From Bacteroidales bacterium UBA2559 (GTDB taxonomy: Bacteria; Bacteroidota; Bacteroidia; Bacteroidales; Bacteroidaceae), in assembly GCA_002340405.1 (NCBI GenBank), contig DDLZ01000104.1, positions 11,322 to 22,065 of the forward strand: a DNA stretch of 10,744 nt, in the 5' to 3' direction. Made by a program: the position numbers and the translations under genes. Positions 1 to 6,904 of the stretch are shown in pieces. Numbering within the stretch: the stretch's first letter is position 1; each line of letters starts with the position of its first letter. Below the pieces are notes generated by a model. The model did no database searches, was not told where the DNA came from, and was given only the letters and a program-made list of their open reading frames with translations.

Positions 1-1271
1 TCGGCAGCATTGAGAGCTTTCTCGACATGCTCCTGCGAGGCAAATTTGCCGTATTCCGCACCGCCGGTATTGGGGTTGTCAAAGAGTCCAAGCCTGTATT
101 TCAGCCTTAAGATACGTCTTACGGCATCGTCAATACGCTCCATGCTTACCTCGCCCTCCTCGACAAGTTCTTTCAGAAGAACACAGAAATCGACGCTGTA
201 CGGGTCCATGCTCATATCGATTCCTGCATTTATGGCAATTCTTATTGCATCTTTCTTATCCACGGCAACCTTTTCGCGTGTGTAGAGATTGTTTATGTCG
301 GCCCAATCGGTGATAATCATTCCATCCCAGTTCAGGTCTTCCTTGAGCCATTCGGTAAGATACTTGTAGCTGGCATGTACGGGAATCCCGTTTATGCTGC
401 CGGAGTTTACCATTAAGCTCAATGCACCGGCCTCAATGGCCGCCTTGAACGGAGCAAAGTACTTTTCACGGAGCATGTCAGGCGAAATGTAAGCCGGAGT
501 ACGATCCTTACCTGTAAAAGGTGCTCCATAAGCGAAATAGTGCTTGACACATGCCGCCACATTGTACTTTCCCAGATGGTTGGGGTCGTCACCCTGATAT
601 CCGGCTACCTGAGCCTCGGCCATACGGCCGTTTACCAGGGCATCCTCGCCGAAGCTCTCCCATATACGCGGCCAGCGCGGGTCGCGTCCCAAATCAAGCA
701 CGGGATTGAAGACCCACGGACAGTTTGCGGCACGGGATTCATAAGCCGTAACCTGACCCATGTCATAAGCCAATGAGGTGTTGAATGATGCCGCAATGTT
801 TATCGGCTGCGGGAACAGCGTGCCTGCCTGTACATAAGAGACACCGTGATTCTGGTCAAGTCCATACAGGCAAGGAATACCTATATGCTCCATTGACTTT
901 TGCTGGATTTTTCCTATCAGATACTGCCAGCGTTCAACAGTGGCAGCCCTGCCTCCGGGAACGTTGAGTATGGAGCCTACCCTGTATTTTGACAAGATGG
1001 TATCCAGAGTAGTCTCATTGAAATCCCAAACGGGACTCCCGCCTCCCGGCTGTCTTACGGTTGATCCGAACACGTCCAGATTCAACTGCAACATCTGTCC
1101 CACCTTGTCTTCCAATGACATATCGGACAGGAGCTTGTCTATCTTCTTCTCTATTTCGGCGTCATACGGAATTGAAGGTTCATGAACCGGTTTTGAAGGT
1201 TTACACCCGACAATCAATATTGTAACTACAAATAATAGTGACAAAAATCGAAACAAAATTCTCTTACTCAT
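1..1271 (-). CDS. Glycoside hydrolase family 3 lipoprotein, BoGH3B-like exo-beta-glucosidase (C-terminus off window)
   Basis: Reading the minus strand from the ATG at 1271 gives an open frame of 423 codons that runs off the left edge. Residues 1-23 form a lipoprotein signal (basic start, hydrophobic stretch, then IVGC with the lipid-attachment Cys at 23). From about residue 40 it follows the GH3 N-terminal barrel: MSLEDKVGQM (51-60), LDQNHG (His142), LGRDPRW (Asp197), the KHYF motif (Lys243-His244), and TDWADI with the predicted nucleophile Asp322. The barrel ends around LRLKYRLGLFD. The DWADI form and the LDQNHG and GKDRTP stretches are those of the Bacteroides xyloglucan-utilisation enzyme BoGH3B and plant ExoI-type beta-glucosidases, so trimming of gluco-oligosaccharides at the membrane is inferred; the exact substrate is not visible. 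The second domain, which carries the acid/base Glu, lies beyond the window. The other GH3 gene lies 138 bp upstream on the same strand. No Shine-Dalgarno is seen before the ATG. Confidence 0.93.
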   Translation of the reverse strand, partial: MSKRILFRFLSLLFVVTILIVGCKPSKPVHEPSIPYDAEIEKKIDKLLSDMSLEDKVGQMLQLNLDVFGSTVRQPGGGSPVWDFNETTLDTILSKYRVGSILNVPGGRAATVERWQYLIGKIQQKSMEHIGIPCLYGLDQNHGVSYVQAGTLFPQPINIAASFNTSLAYDMGQVTAYESRAANCPWVFNPVLDLGRDPRWPRIWESFGEDALVNGRMAEAQVAGYQGDDPNHLGKYNVAACVKHYFAYGAPFTGKDRTPAYISPDMLREKYFAPFKAAIEAGALSLMVNSGSINGIPVHASYKYLTEWLKEDLNWDGMIITDWADINNLYTREKVAVDKKDAIRIAINAGIDMSMDPYSVDFCVLLKELVEEGEVSMERIDDAVRRILRLKYRLGLFDNPNTGGAEYGKFASQEHVEKALNAA

Positions 1272-1274
1272 TAT

Positions 1275-1422
1275 AACATAGATTGAATGGTTACTGATAC
1301 TATGAAGAACTGTTTATAATAATTTGAATCTAATGGTTTCTTTAGATCAAACAGGTAATAAATTGAAACAACTAATAATAACAAATCAAATGGTTTGCAA
1401 TCATACAGATCAGATGGTTACC
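1275..1422 (-). repeat. Degenerate direct repeats in the spacer between the two GH3 genes
   Basis: On the minus strand the core AACCAT occurs four times, beginning at 1419, 1395, 1338 and 1292. Each is followed by a similar pyrimidine/GAT-rich stretch: AACCATCTGATCTG, AACCATTTGATTTG, AACCATTAGATTCA and AACCATTCAATCTA. A fifth, weaker relative (ACCTGTTTGATCT) lies at 1356-1344. The first copy overlaps the last codons of the upstream GH3 gene and the last ends about 10 bases before the downstream ATG. The core starts are 24, 57 and 46 bases apart, so this is not a strict tandem array. It could be a set of regulator-binding sites, a repeated leader-RNA element, or chance in AT-rich DNA. No TAnnTTTG promoter match was found in this spacer. 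Confidence 0.45.
1323..1351. promoter_or_regulatory. Bulged inverted repeat between the GH3 genes
   Basis: Plus-strand bases 1323-1333 (TTTGAATCTAA) and 1342-1351 (TTAGATCAAA) are reverse complements apart from one extra A. They give a 10-bp stem with a single-base bulge and an 8-base loop, which contains most of one AACCAT core. On the minus strand it is not followed by a clean T-run (TTATTATAAAC follows), so it is a poor intrinsic terminator. An operator-like dyad, an mRNA-processing or stability hairpin between two cotranscribed genes, or coincidence in AT-rich sequence all remain possible. Confidence 0.35.
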
Positions 1423-3626
1423 GTTGTTTTTAGACGGATGTCGTCCGATGCTCCGCCAAGCTGAAGTTCGATCTGACCGTTTTCAAGAGTCCATCCGTCG
1501 GTTGTGGCATCCTCCCTCCAATAGCGCAGTTCAGATACAGGTATCTCAAGCTGCACGGTCTTTGTCTCGCCTGCACCCAGAGTAACCCTCCTGAAAGCCT
1601 TGAGCTCCTTATAAGGACGCTCTATCTGAGAATCGAGATAGTGTACGTATAGCTGGGCAACCTCATCGGCCTCCATGTCGCCGTTATTAGTCAGCTTGAA
1701 TGTAACCTTGATCACATCCTTTTCCCTGTACTTCTCTTTGTCGGTCTTTATGTCGGAATAACCGAAATCGACGTATGAGAGTCCATGTCCGAAAGCATAC
1801 ATGACAGGCTGTTCCTTGGTATCAAACCAACGGTAACCTACCAGCAGTTTCTCGGTATAATGGGCTTCAGGTGAAACATTGGTACGTCTTGCATCACGGT
1901 CGCCACCAAGATCCTGACGGTACATATTGGTAAACAGATCGCCGCTGTTGTCGGTCCTCTGAGGGAAGTTGCCCATAGCATATGCGGGCGAATCCTCAAG
2001 TTTAACGGGGAATGTGAACGGCAGTTTGCCTGAAGGCGCTATGTTTCCGAAGAGTATGTCAGCCAGCGCATTGCCTCCCTCCATACCGTTCCACCAACCC
2101 TGTACTATAGTTGGGGAATACTTATCCAGCTTCTGCAGATCGCACGGGCCGCCGCTTATGATTACGCTTACAATTTTAGGATTGACAGCCGACAGCGCTG
2201 CAACCAGTTCCTCCTGTCCAAGCGGCAGTTTAATGTCCTGACGGTCGCTGCCTTCGGTCTCGATGGTCTTGCTGGTACCGCAAACAAAGATTACCAAATC
2301 GGCATCCTGAGCCGCACGCAAGGCTTCGACAAGCAGGTCGGTATCAATTGTCGGAGCTGCCTGTAAGCGGCCGCCCTGCCGCATGCTGTAACCCTCGGAA
2401 TATGTAATCTCTACACCCCCTGCACGGTTCTTTATACCTTGCAGCGGAGTGATCTCATACGGAGCCTTTACTCCGGCGCCTACGCCTCCGCGGGCAGTCA
2501 GAGCCTGGGCATTATGTCCTATAACGGCTATCTTCTTCACATTTTTGTCTATGGGAAGCAGGCCGCCCTCATTCTTCAGCAGCACAACCGACTTGGTCGC
2601 AACATCGTAAGCGGTCTTCTGATGTTCAGGCAGACTGATTTTGCTTGTATTGGCCTTTTCGTTAGGGATTGGCTCTATGGCAAAACGTACCCTCAGCAGT
2701 TCACGTACCTTATCGTCCACAATGCTCTCGGGCACCTTGCCGGCCCTTACCGAGTCAATAAGAGGCTGACCCAGATAGTTGCTGCCGGTCATCTGAACAT
2801 TCAAACCGTGCATAGCCGCCCCCATAGTGGAGTGTGTTCCGCCCCAATCCGATACGGTGAACCCCTTGAAACCCCACTCCTTACGCAGGATCTCATTGAG
2901 CAGATGCTCATTCTCGGAACAGTAGTAGCCGTTGACCTTGTTATATGCCGGCATCACTACCATTGCACCGCCCTCCTTCACTGCCGCCTCGAACGGTTTG
3001 AGGTAGAGCTCACGCATGGTACGCTCATCGGCTATCACATTGACACTGCCGCGGTTGGTCTCCTGATTATTCAGCGCGAAATGTTTGAGACATACGGCAG
3101 TACCGGCAGTCTGAGTACCTTTGGTGAATTCAACCGCCAGAGCTGCGGCCAGCACCGGATCTTCAGAGAGATATTCGTAAGTACGGCCGCCTACGGGCAG
3201 ACGCTGAATGTTGATTGCAGGACCGAGGATCACATCCTTTCCACGCAACCTGCCTTCTACGCCCATGCTGTATCCGTAACGATACGCCAGTTCGGGTGAC
3301 CAGGTAGCTGCCAATGCCGAACCGGTAGGGAAATATGTAGCCGAGTCCGTAACCCAGCCTAGAGGACGGAATCCGTCACCGATCTCTTCTCTTATTCCGA
3401 ACGGGCCATCGGCATATTTGATGTCCTGGATACCAAGTCTGGGAACTCCCTCGGAAGACATGATGGTCTTGCTGTGAAGCATCTCCACCTTCTCTTCAAG
3501 GCTCATCTGAGCAATGATCCTGTTGATTCGTCTGTCGTTGGCCGTAAGCTTCGACTGCATGGTCTGGCCGGAAACCGATATTACGGTCAGCAGCGCCATT
3601 GACGCTATGGTAAAAATTCTCTTCAT
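1410..3626 (-). CDS. Secreted glycoside hydrolase family 3 beta-glycosidase, three-domain
   Basis: A 738-residue exported enzyme, complete from ATG to TGA. Residues 1-20 look like a signal peptide cleaved near SVSG-Q, so it is probably periplasmic. The GH3 barrel (about 33-315) holds KHF at 181-183 and VSDWGG with the predicted nucleophile Asp260. The alpha/beta sandwich domain (about 345-545) holds ETEGSDR at 456-462, where GH3 enzymes of this type carry the acid/base Glu. A fibronectin III-like C-terminal domain spans about 635-738. There is no PA14 insertion. The order and length match bacterial beta-glucosidases and beta-xylosidases; which sugar is cleaved cannot be read from sequence. 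It is the first of two tandem GH3 genes, with the lipoprotein paralogue 138 bp downstream; the two are clearly different subfamilies (SDWGG versus TDWADI), not a recent duplication. No Shine-Dalgarno precedes the ATG. A -7-like promoter element lies 45 bases upstream. Confidence 0.95.
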   Translation of the reverse strand: MKRIFTIASMALLTVISVSGQTMQSKLTANDRRINRIIAQMSLEEKVEMLHSKTIMSSEGVPRLGIQDIKYADGPFGIREEIGDGFRPLGWVTDSATYFPTGSALAATWSPELAYRYGYSMGVEGRLRGKDVILGPAINIQRLPVGGRTYEYLSEDPVLAAALAVEFTKGTQTAGTAVCLKHFALNNQETNRGSVNVIADERTMRELYLKPFEAAVKEGGAMVVMPAYNKVNGYYCSENEHLLNEILRKEWGFKGFTVSDWGGTHSTMGAAMHGLNVQMTGSNYLGQPLIDSVRAGKVPESIVDDKVRELLRVRFAIEPIPNEKANTSKISLPEHQKTAYDVATKSVVLLKNEGGLLPIDKNVKKIAVIGHNAQALTARGGVGAGVKAPYEITPLQGIKNRAGGVEITYSEGYSMRQGGRLQAAPTIDTDLLVEALRAAQDADLVIFVCGTSKTIETEGSDRQDIKLPLGQEELVAALSAVNPKIVSVIISGGPCDLQKLDKYSPTIVQGWWNGMEGGNALADILFGNIAPSGKLPFTFPVKLEDSPAYAMGNFPQRTDNSGDLFTNMYRQDLGGDRDARRTNVSPEAHYTEKLLVGYRWFDTKEQPVMYAFGHGLSYVDFGYSDIKTDKEKYREKDVIKVTFKLTNNGDMEADEVAQLYVHYLDSQIERPYKELKAFRRVTLGAGETKTVQLEIPVSELRYWREDATTDGWTLENGQIELQLGGASDDIRLKTTVTI

Positions 3627-3671
3627 TATGTTGTAATTAGGTTAATTGAATTGTCCCTATTTTAAGTAATA

Positions 3672-3679
3672 CAAATATA
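3672..3679 (-). promoter_or_regulatory. Candidate Bacteroidetes -7 promoter element for the secreted GH3 gene
   Basis: The minus strand reads TATATTTG here, a full match to the Bacteroidetes sigma-ABfr -7 element TAnnTTTG, 45 bases before the ATG at 3626. A TTTG occurs upstream (3697-3694) but with a 14-base gap instead of the usual 19-21, so the -33 box is weak or absent. The element sits in the 143-bp gap after the metallo-beta-lactamase-fold gene, which suggests that the GH3 pair has its own promoter. No strong hairpin terminator is visible in the same gap. Confidence 0.45.
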
Positions 3680-3769
3680 GTGATTTTAATCTGCAAAAAT
3701 TCATAAAAACAGACAAAGATTAGTTGTTCAATGAGTTAGCAGACTTAATTGCATCAAAACCGATAAGAA

Positions 3770-4615
3770 TCACTTGAAGCCTGTGAGGCTGCTGAAGTAT
3801 ATACGTACGCCTTTGTCATCAACCATCTTGTCCATACCGCCGTTGTTTCCGCTGCTTGAAACAGGTTGACGCTCGCCGTCCAGAAGTTCACGGCAGATAT
3901 CCTTTATGTCAATAACACGCTGCAGAGTCTCCAGATTGTTGCCGCTGTAATGGCCGGGGAAGAGAAATCTTATCTCATTCTGCTTCATGTAGCGCTCGAT
4001 TCTCTGGGCTGTGTACATCACGGTTGAAAGATTGGTGAAGACAAGCAGGTTGGTGGATCCGAAAGCGTCGCCGCTGAATCCGTATCGGTTCGCCTTGTCG
4101 AAAAACGAAGTACTACCGGGACTATGGCCGGGAGTGAATATCACTTCAATCTGGCGACCGCCAAGGTCAATTACTTCACCGTCGGTCAGGAATTTTATTT
4201 CACCCTTGTAATTATCACGCATATCATTTGGCACCAGTACCAAATCGGCTGCGTTGATGTAAATCTCGGGAAAGAGATTAACTGCTGGTCCGGCATGATC
4301 AGCGTGTAAGTGTGTGACCATAAGAGTGACAGGTTTTGAGGTAATCGATGCCACTATCGAATCCAGTTTGGGTATGTGTGTGCCTGCATCTATCAACAGG
4401 GCACGTTCATTACCCTCTACGATATACAACGACTCGTTGTAAGCCAGATTTCCGTTGCCTATCCATGTGTGTTCATCCAACTGACGGAACACCACATTGG
4501 CATCTTCATAGACAATTTTCCCGCGCATATCACTGCTGTTTATATCACTCATCTGAGCCTCTCCTGCACAGGAAAACAGGCTTACAACCACTAACGCAAA
4601 TAAAATCTTTTTCAT
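3770..4615 (-). CDS. Metallo-beta-lactamase-fold hydrolase, lipoprotein
   Basis: A 281-residue protein with a short lipoprotein signal (LFSC, lipid Cys at 16), so it is probably anchored in the inner or outer membrane facing the periplasm or cell surface. The MBL fold is clear: THLHADHAG (His102, His104, Asp106, His107), TPGHSPG (His164), SGDAF (Asp183) and PGHYSG (His222) are the expected two-metal ligands of the glyoxalase II-like group. It lacks the recognition domains of known lactonases, glyoxalases or true beta-lactamases, so the substrate is open. It starts 16 bases after the stop of a small membrane protein gene on the same strand, and the pair is probably cotranscribed. The C-terminal tail (about 250-281) is polar and low in similarity to the fold core. 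No Shine-Dalgarno is seen. An antibiotic-resistance role should not be assumed. Confidence 0.9.
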   Translation of the reverse strand: MKKILFALVVVSLFSCAGEAQMSDINSSDMRGKIVYEDANVVFRQLDEHTWIGNGNLAYNESLYIVEGNERALLIDAGTHIPKLDSIVASITSKPVTLMVTHLHADHAGPAVNLFPEIYINAADLVLVPNDMRDNYKGEIKFLTDGEVIDLGGRQIEVIFTPGHSPGSTSFFDKANRYGFSGDAFGSTNLLVFTNLSTVMYTAQRIERYMKQNEIRFLFPGHYSGNNLETLQRVIDIKDICRELLDGERQPVSSSGNNGGMDKMVDDKGVRIYFSSLTGFK

Positions 4616-4631
4616 AATCTATCTATTTATA

Positions 4632-4964
4632 TTATACACTCTTAAGAAAGTCTGTTTTGCCGCTGTTAGCAAGGGACAGCACGATATATATTAACATGAC
4701 AGTTATAATGATTACAGTGAATATCGCGAACACAAATCCCAGACAGCCCCATTTACGTTTCCCATCGGGGAGTTTGTCAAAAAGAAGCGTCACCACCAGT
4801 CCTACGAACGGAGTAGTAACTATTGATATCAGATAAGACCACCCGAAACCTATCTTCCTGCGTGCACCCAACAGGCCTACCAAGACTGCAATCAGTGAAA
4901 AGGTTAAGGCGCCAAAAATCAGAAGAATGACAGTTATCATGAGCACAATTTTTTTATCAAACAT
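4632..4964 (-). CDS. Small membrane protein of unknown function, three predicted transmembrane helices
   Basis: A 110-residue protein with hydrophobic segments at about 5-32, 43-62 and 74-99, separated by short charged loops (ARRKIGFGWS and DKLPDGKRKWGC). The KIGFGWS stretch followed by a helix and a short basic loop recalls small uncharacterised Bacteroidetes membrane proteins, but I recognise no named family and no catalytic residues. It ends in a polar tail. It is the first gene of a probable two-gene unit with the MBL lipoprotein 16 bases downstream, and it diverges from the thioesterase gene across 45 bp. Coding is supported by the clean hydrophobic pattern, the ATG start and tight packing against the next gene. 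Confidence 0.75.
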   Translation of the reverse strand: MFDKKIVLMITVILLIFGALTFSLIAVLVGLLGARRKIGFGWSYLISIVTTPFVGLVVTLLFDKLPDGKRKWGCLGFVFAIFTVIIITVMLIYIVLSLANSGKTDFLKSV

Positions 4965-4985
4965 GTAAAATTACACAATTAATTA

Positions 4986-4993
4986 AAAATATA
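4986..4993 (-). promoter_or_regulatory. Weak -7-like element for the membrane protein / MBL unit
   Basis: The minus strand reads TATATTTT, one base away from TAnnTTTG, 21 bases before the ATG at 4964. No TTTG -33 box is visible at the usual distance. In AT-rich DNA such a match is easily reached by chance. It is listed because the 45-bp divergent gap must hold promoters for both sides. Confidence 0.25.
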
Positions 4994-4994
4994 C

Positions 4995-5002
4995 TACCTT
5001 TA
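4995..5002 (+). promoter_or_regulatory. -7-like element directly before the thioesterase start
   Basis: The plus strand reads TACCTTTA, one base off the Bacteroidetes -7 element TAnnTTTG, ending 7 bases before the ATG at 5010. If it is used, the transcript would begin at or within a few bases of the start codon, leaving almost no leader. No clear -33 TTTG is present upstream. It sits back to back with the weaker minus-strand match at 4993-4986. Confidence 0.35.
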
Positions 5003-5009
5003 CGGCACT

Positions 5010-5408
5010 ATGAAGCAATATGTTTTTAAAATAATCATGGAGACTCGTGACTACGAGTGTGATTCTCAGGGAGTTGTTAACAACGCCAATTACCTGCACT
5101 ATCTGGAATACACCCGTCACAAGTGGCTCCAAAGCCGGGGTGAGTCATTCCAACAGTGGCATAACGAGGGTATTGATGTTATGCTTTCAGAGGTTAAATT
5201 GAAATATAAGACCCCGTTATACGGGCAAGAGGAATTCGTCTCTTGTCTAAACGTGCGCCGCGAGGGTGCCCGTTTCATATTTGAACAGGACCTCTACCGC
5301 CGATCTGACCTTAAGCTCTGTCTGCAGGCCACCGTAACTGCAGTCAGCTTAGTGAAGAAACGCCTGAGCAAAGGTGATGAAGTGGCCTATTTGCTGGGAC
5401 TTGAATAA
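5010..5408 (+). CDS. Acyl-CoA thioesterase, hotdog fold (4HBT family)
   Basis: A 132-residue single-domain cytoplasmic protein. Residues 13-35 carry the 4HBT signature: RDYECDSQGVVNNANYLHY with the catalytic-type Asp18, the following Gly21 and Asn27-Tyr28. This group hydrolyses acyl-CoA thioesters to a free acid and CoA; chain-length preference cannot be read here. The length is typical of YbgC/FadM-like members. The ATG at 5010 is preferred over the Met at codon 10 because the first beta-strand (YVFKIIMETRDYE) is needed for the fold. The gene has no Shine-Dalgarno and sits only 7 bases after a -7-like promoter match. The superoxide reductase gene follows after 28 bp on the same strand, so the two may share a transcript, although no functional link is obvious. 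Confidence 0.9.
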   Translation: MKQYVFKIIMETRDYECDSQGVVNNANYLHYLEYTRHKWLQSRGESFQQWHNEGIDVMLSEVKLKYKTPLYGQEEFVSCLNVRREGARFIFEQDLYRRSDLKLCLQATVTAVSLVKKRLSKGDEVAYLLGLE

Positions 5409-5436
5409 TAAACCAACTTTTTTAATTATATCTACT

Positions 5437-5817
5437 ATGACTACAGAATTTTATTTTTGTGAGAAATGCGGCAATCTTATCATAAAGGCCATTGACTCCG
5501 GAGTACCCGTAGTGTGCTGCGGCATGCCTATGGTTAAACTTGTTCCTAAGAAAGCCGATACCGGTGTGGAGAAACACCTCCCCGTTGTGACCAAAGTTGA
5601 TGACTGTACCATCCGCATTGACGTGAGCAGCATAGCACACCCCATGTTGCCTGAGCATCATATAGCGTTTATCTATGTGGAGACCAAGGATGGAGGCCAA
5701 CTCATTAAGCTTGACCCCACCGGAACGCCCCAGGCATTCTACTGTACCTGTAAGAACAAACCTACAGCGGTGTACGAATACTGCAACCTGCACGGTCTCT
5801 GGAAAACCGAACTATAA
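5437..5817 (+). CDS. dfx: Desulfoferrodoxin-type superoxide reductase (2Fe-SOR)
   Basis: A 126-residue two-domain iron protein that reduces superoxide to hydrogen peroxide in the cytoplasm of anaerobes, usually with electrons from rubredoxin; no rubredoxin gene is in the window. The N-terminal desulforedoxin domain has all four centre I ligands: Cys8, Cys11 (CEKCG) and Cys27-Cys28 (CCG). The catalytic domain has Glu45-Lys46-His47, His68, His74, Cys116 and His119 (YCNLHGLW), matching the His4-Cys site and the EKH motif of desulfoferrodoxins almost residue for residue. Three further Cys (57, 103 and 105) are not standard ligands. The open frame extends upstream to 5374, but that part overlaps the thioesterase gene; the ATG at 5437 gives the family N-terminus (FYFCEKCG). 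It lies 28 bp after the thioesterase stop and converges with the glycosyltransferase gene. Length and motifs are those of an intact enzyme. Confidence 0.95.
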   Translation: MTTEFYFCEKCGNLIIKAIDSGVPVVCCGMPMVKLVPKKADTGVEKHLPVVTKVDDCTIRIDVSSIAHPMLPEHHIAFIYVETKDGGQLIKLDPTGTPQAFYCTCKNKPTAVYEYCNLHGLWKTEL

Positions 5818-5848
5818 GATATTCTCCAATCAGTTCAGAATTAACACT

Positions 5849-6898
5849 TTATCTCTCAGAGTTTTTTAATAAGCTTTGTTTGAGATAAATAGCATTCCAG
5901 GTCTTTTGGCGTTTTACGTGATAGCGCCAGAGCAGACTGAACTCTGCCCTTTCGGGTATTTCGGTTGTTACGGCCCTCTGTAGATTCTCCCGACGGCTCT
6001 CAATGAATTCAGGTTTTAGACGGCGGAACTCACGGCGGGCACGGAACACAGCCTTGAAATCGCCCCATTGAAATTTGGCAAGGAACATAAGCGCAGCCAG
6101 ACCATCCAGCCAAAAACGCACCCGCATAACCTTATTTAGCTCATTTTCAGGCAAGTTCTTATAGAGCATAAGCAGATTGTTCCTGAAATTAAGGAATGTT
6201 TTATACGGGTTTGACTTATTTAAAGTTGCTCCTCCTACGTGATAAACCACACTCTGCGGAACAGATACTATTTCACGGTTTCGGCTGCGCAGACGCCAGC
6301 AGAGATCAATCTCCTCCTGATGGGCAAAGAACCGGTCATCCAACCCTCCTGCACGCCAATAGTCTGCGCTGCGTATCATAAGGCAAGCTCCTGTAGCCCA
6401 AAACAGATGTTCTATTTTGTCATACTGCCCTTCGTCCTTCTCAATGGTATCGAATATCCGTCCCCGGCAGAAGACATAACCCCATTTGTCAATGAATCCG
6501 CCGGCCGCACCGGCATATTCAAACAATTCACGGTTTTTGAAATCGAGTAGTTTGGGTTGGCAGGCGGCCACCTCGGGATGTGAGTCCATATAACTCAAAA
6601 GTGGTACCAGCCAGTTCTCCGATACCTCTACATCCGAGTTAAGCAACAGATAATAATCGGCCTCTATCTGTCGAAGAGCCATGTTGTACCCCCCGGCAAA
6701 TCCCCAGTTCCGTTCCAAAAGGATGAGCGGAATATCGGGGAACTCCTTACGCATCATCTCCACCGAGTCGTCTCCGGAGCTGTTATCGGCTACAAAAATG
6801 CCGGTATCGTCCGTTGCCGAATACTTTATCAGATAAGGCAGAAAGCGCTTTAGCATTGCGCTGCCGTTCCAGTTCAATATGACTATGGCCAATTTCAT
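5849..6898 (-). CDS. Glycosyltransferase family 2 protein
   Basis: A 349-residue GT-A fold inverting glycosyltransferase, probably acting at the cytoplasmic face of the membrane. Motifs in order: VILNWNG (6-12) at the nucleotide-binding start, VADNSSGD (36-43), RNWGFAGGYN (63-72), the metal-binding DXD-equivalent LLNSDVEV (85-92), an acceptor-side WATGACLM (167-174) and HQEEIDLCWR (193-202) with the likely catalytic acidic residues. This arrangement is that of the rhamnosyltransferase-like (WbbL/RfbF) branch, but donor and acceptor cannot be assigned. The C-terminal part (about 235-349) is basic and contains an amphipathic or hydrophobic stretch near 266-282 that may bind the membrane. The ATG is 6 bases after the mtaB stop, so the two are almost certainly cotranscribed. 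A lone GT2 outside a polysaccharide cluster may serve lipopolysaccharide or protein glycosylation; this is inference. Confidence 0.92.
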   Translation of the reverse strand: MKLAIVILNWNGSAMLKRFLPYLIKYSATDDTGIFVADNSSGDDSVEMMRKEFPDIPLILLERNWGFAGGYNMALRQIEADYYLLLNSDVEVSENWLVPLLSYMDSHPEVAACQPKLLDFKNRELFEYAGAAGGFIDKWGYVFCRGRIFDTIEKDEGQYDKIEHLFWATGACLMIRSADYWRAGGLDDRFFAHQEEIDLCWRLRSRNREIVSVPQSVVYHVGGATLNKSNPYKTFLNFRNNLLMLYKNLPENELNKVMRVRFWLDGLAALMFLAKFQWGDFKAVFRARREFRRLKPEFIESRRENLQRAVTTEIPERAEFSLLWRYHVKRQKTWNAIYLKQSLLKNSER

Positions 6899-6904
6899 TG
6901 CAAA

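Noticed and set aside
2439..3299. 286-codon open frame on the plus strand opposite the secreted GH3 gene
   Set aside because: It lies wholly inside a gene with strong family evidence, shows no recognisable domain, and has the mixed His/Tyr/Leu composition expected of an antisense shadow of a GC-moderate coding region.
3770..4615. MBL-fold gene as an antibiotic-resistance beta-lactamase
   Set aside because: The motif set is that of the general MBL hydrolase group; nothing specific to B1-B3 beta-lactamases is visible.
5422..5793. Minus-strand frame of 123 codons opposite the superoxide reductase
   Set aside because: All metal-ligand residues are in the plus-strand frame; the minus frame has no recognisable content.
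5848..5889. 8-bp inverted repeat TTTATCTC/GAGATAAA at the convergent ends of the superoxide reductase and glycosyltransferase genes
   Set aside because: The loop is 26 bases, the stem is AT-rich and it overlaps the glycosyltransferase coding end; too weak to call a terminator.
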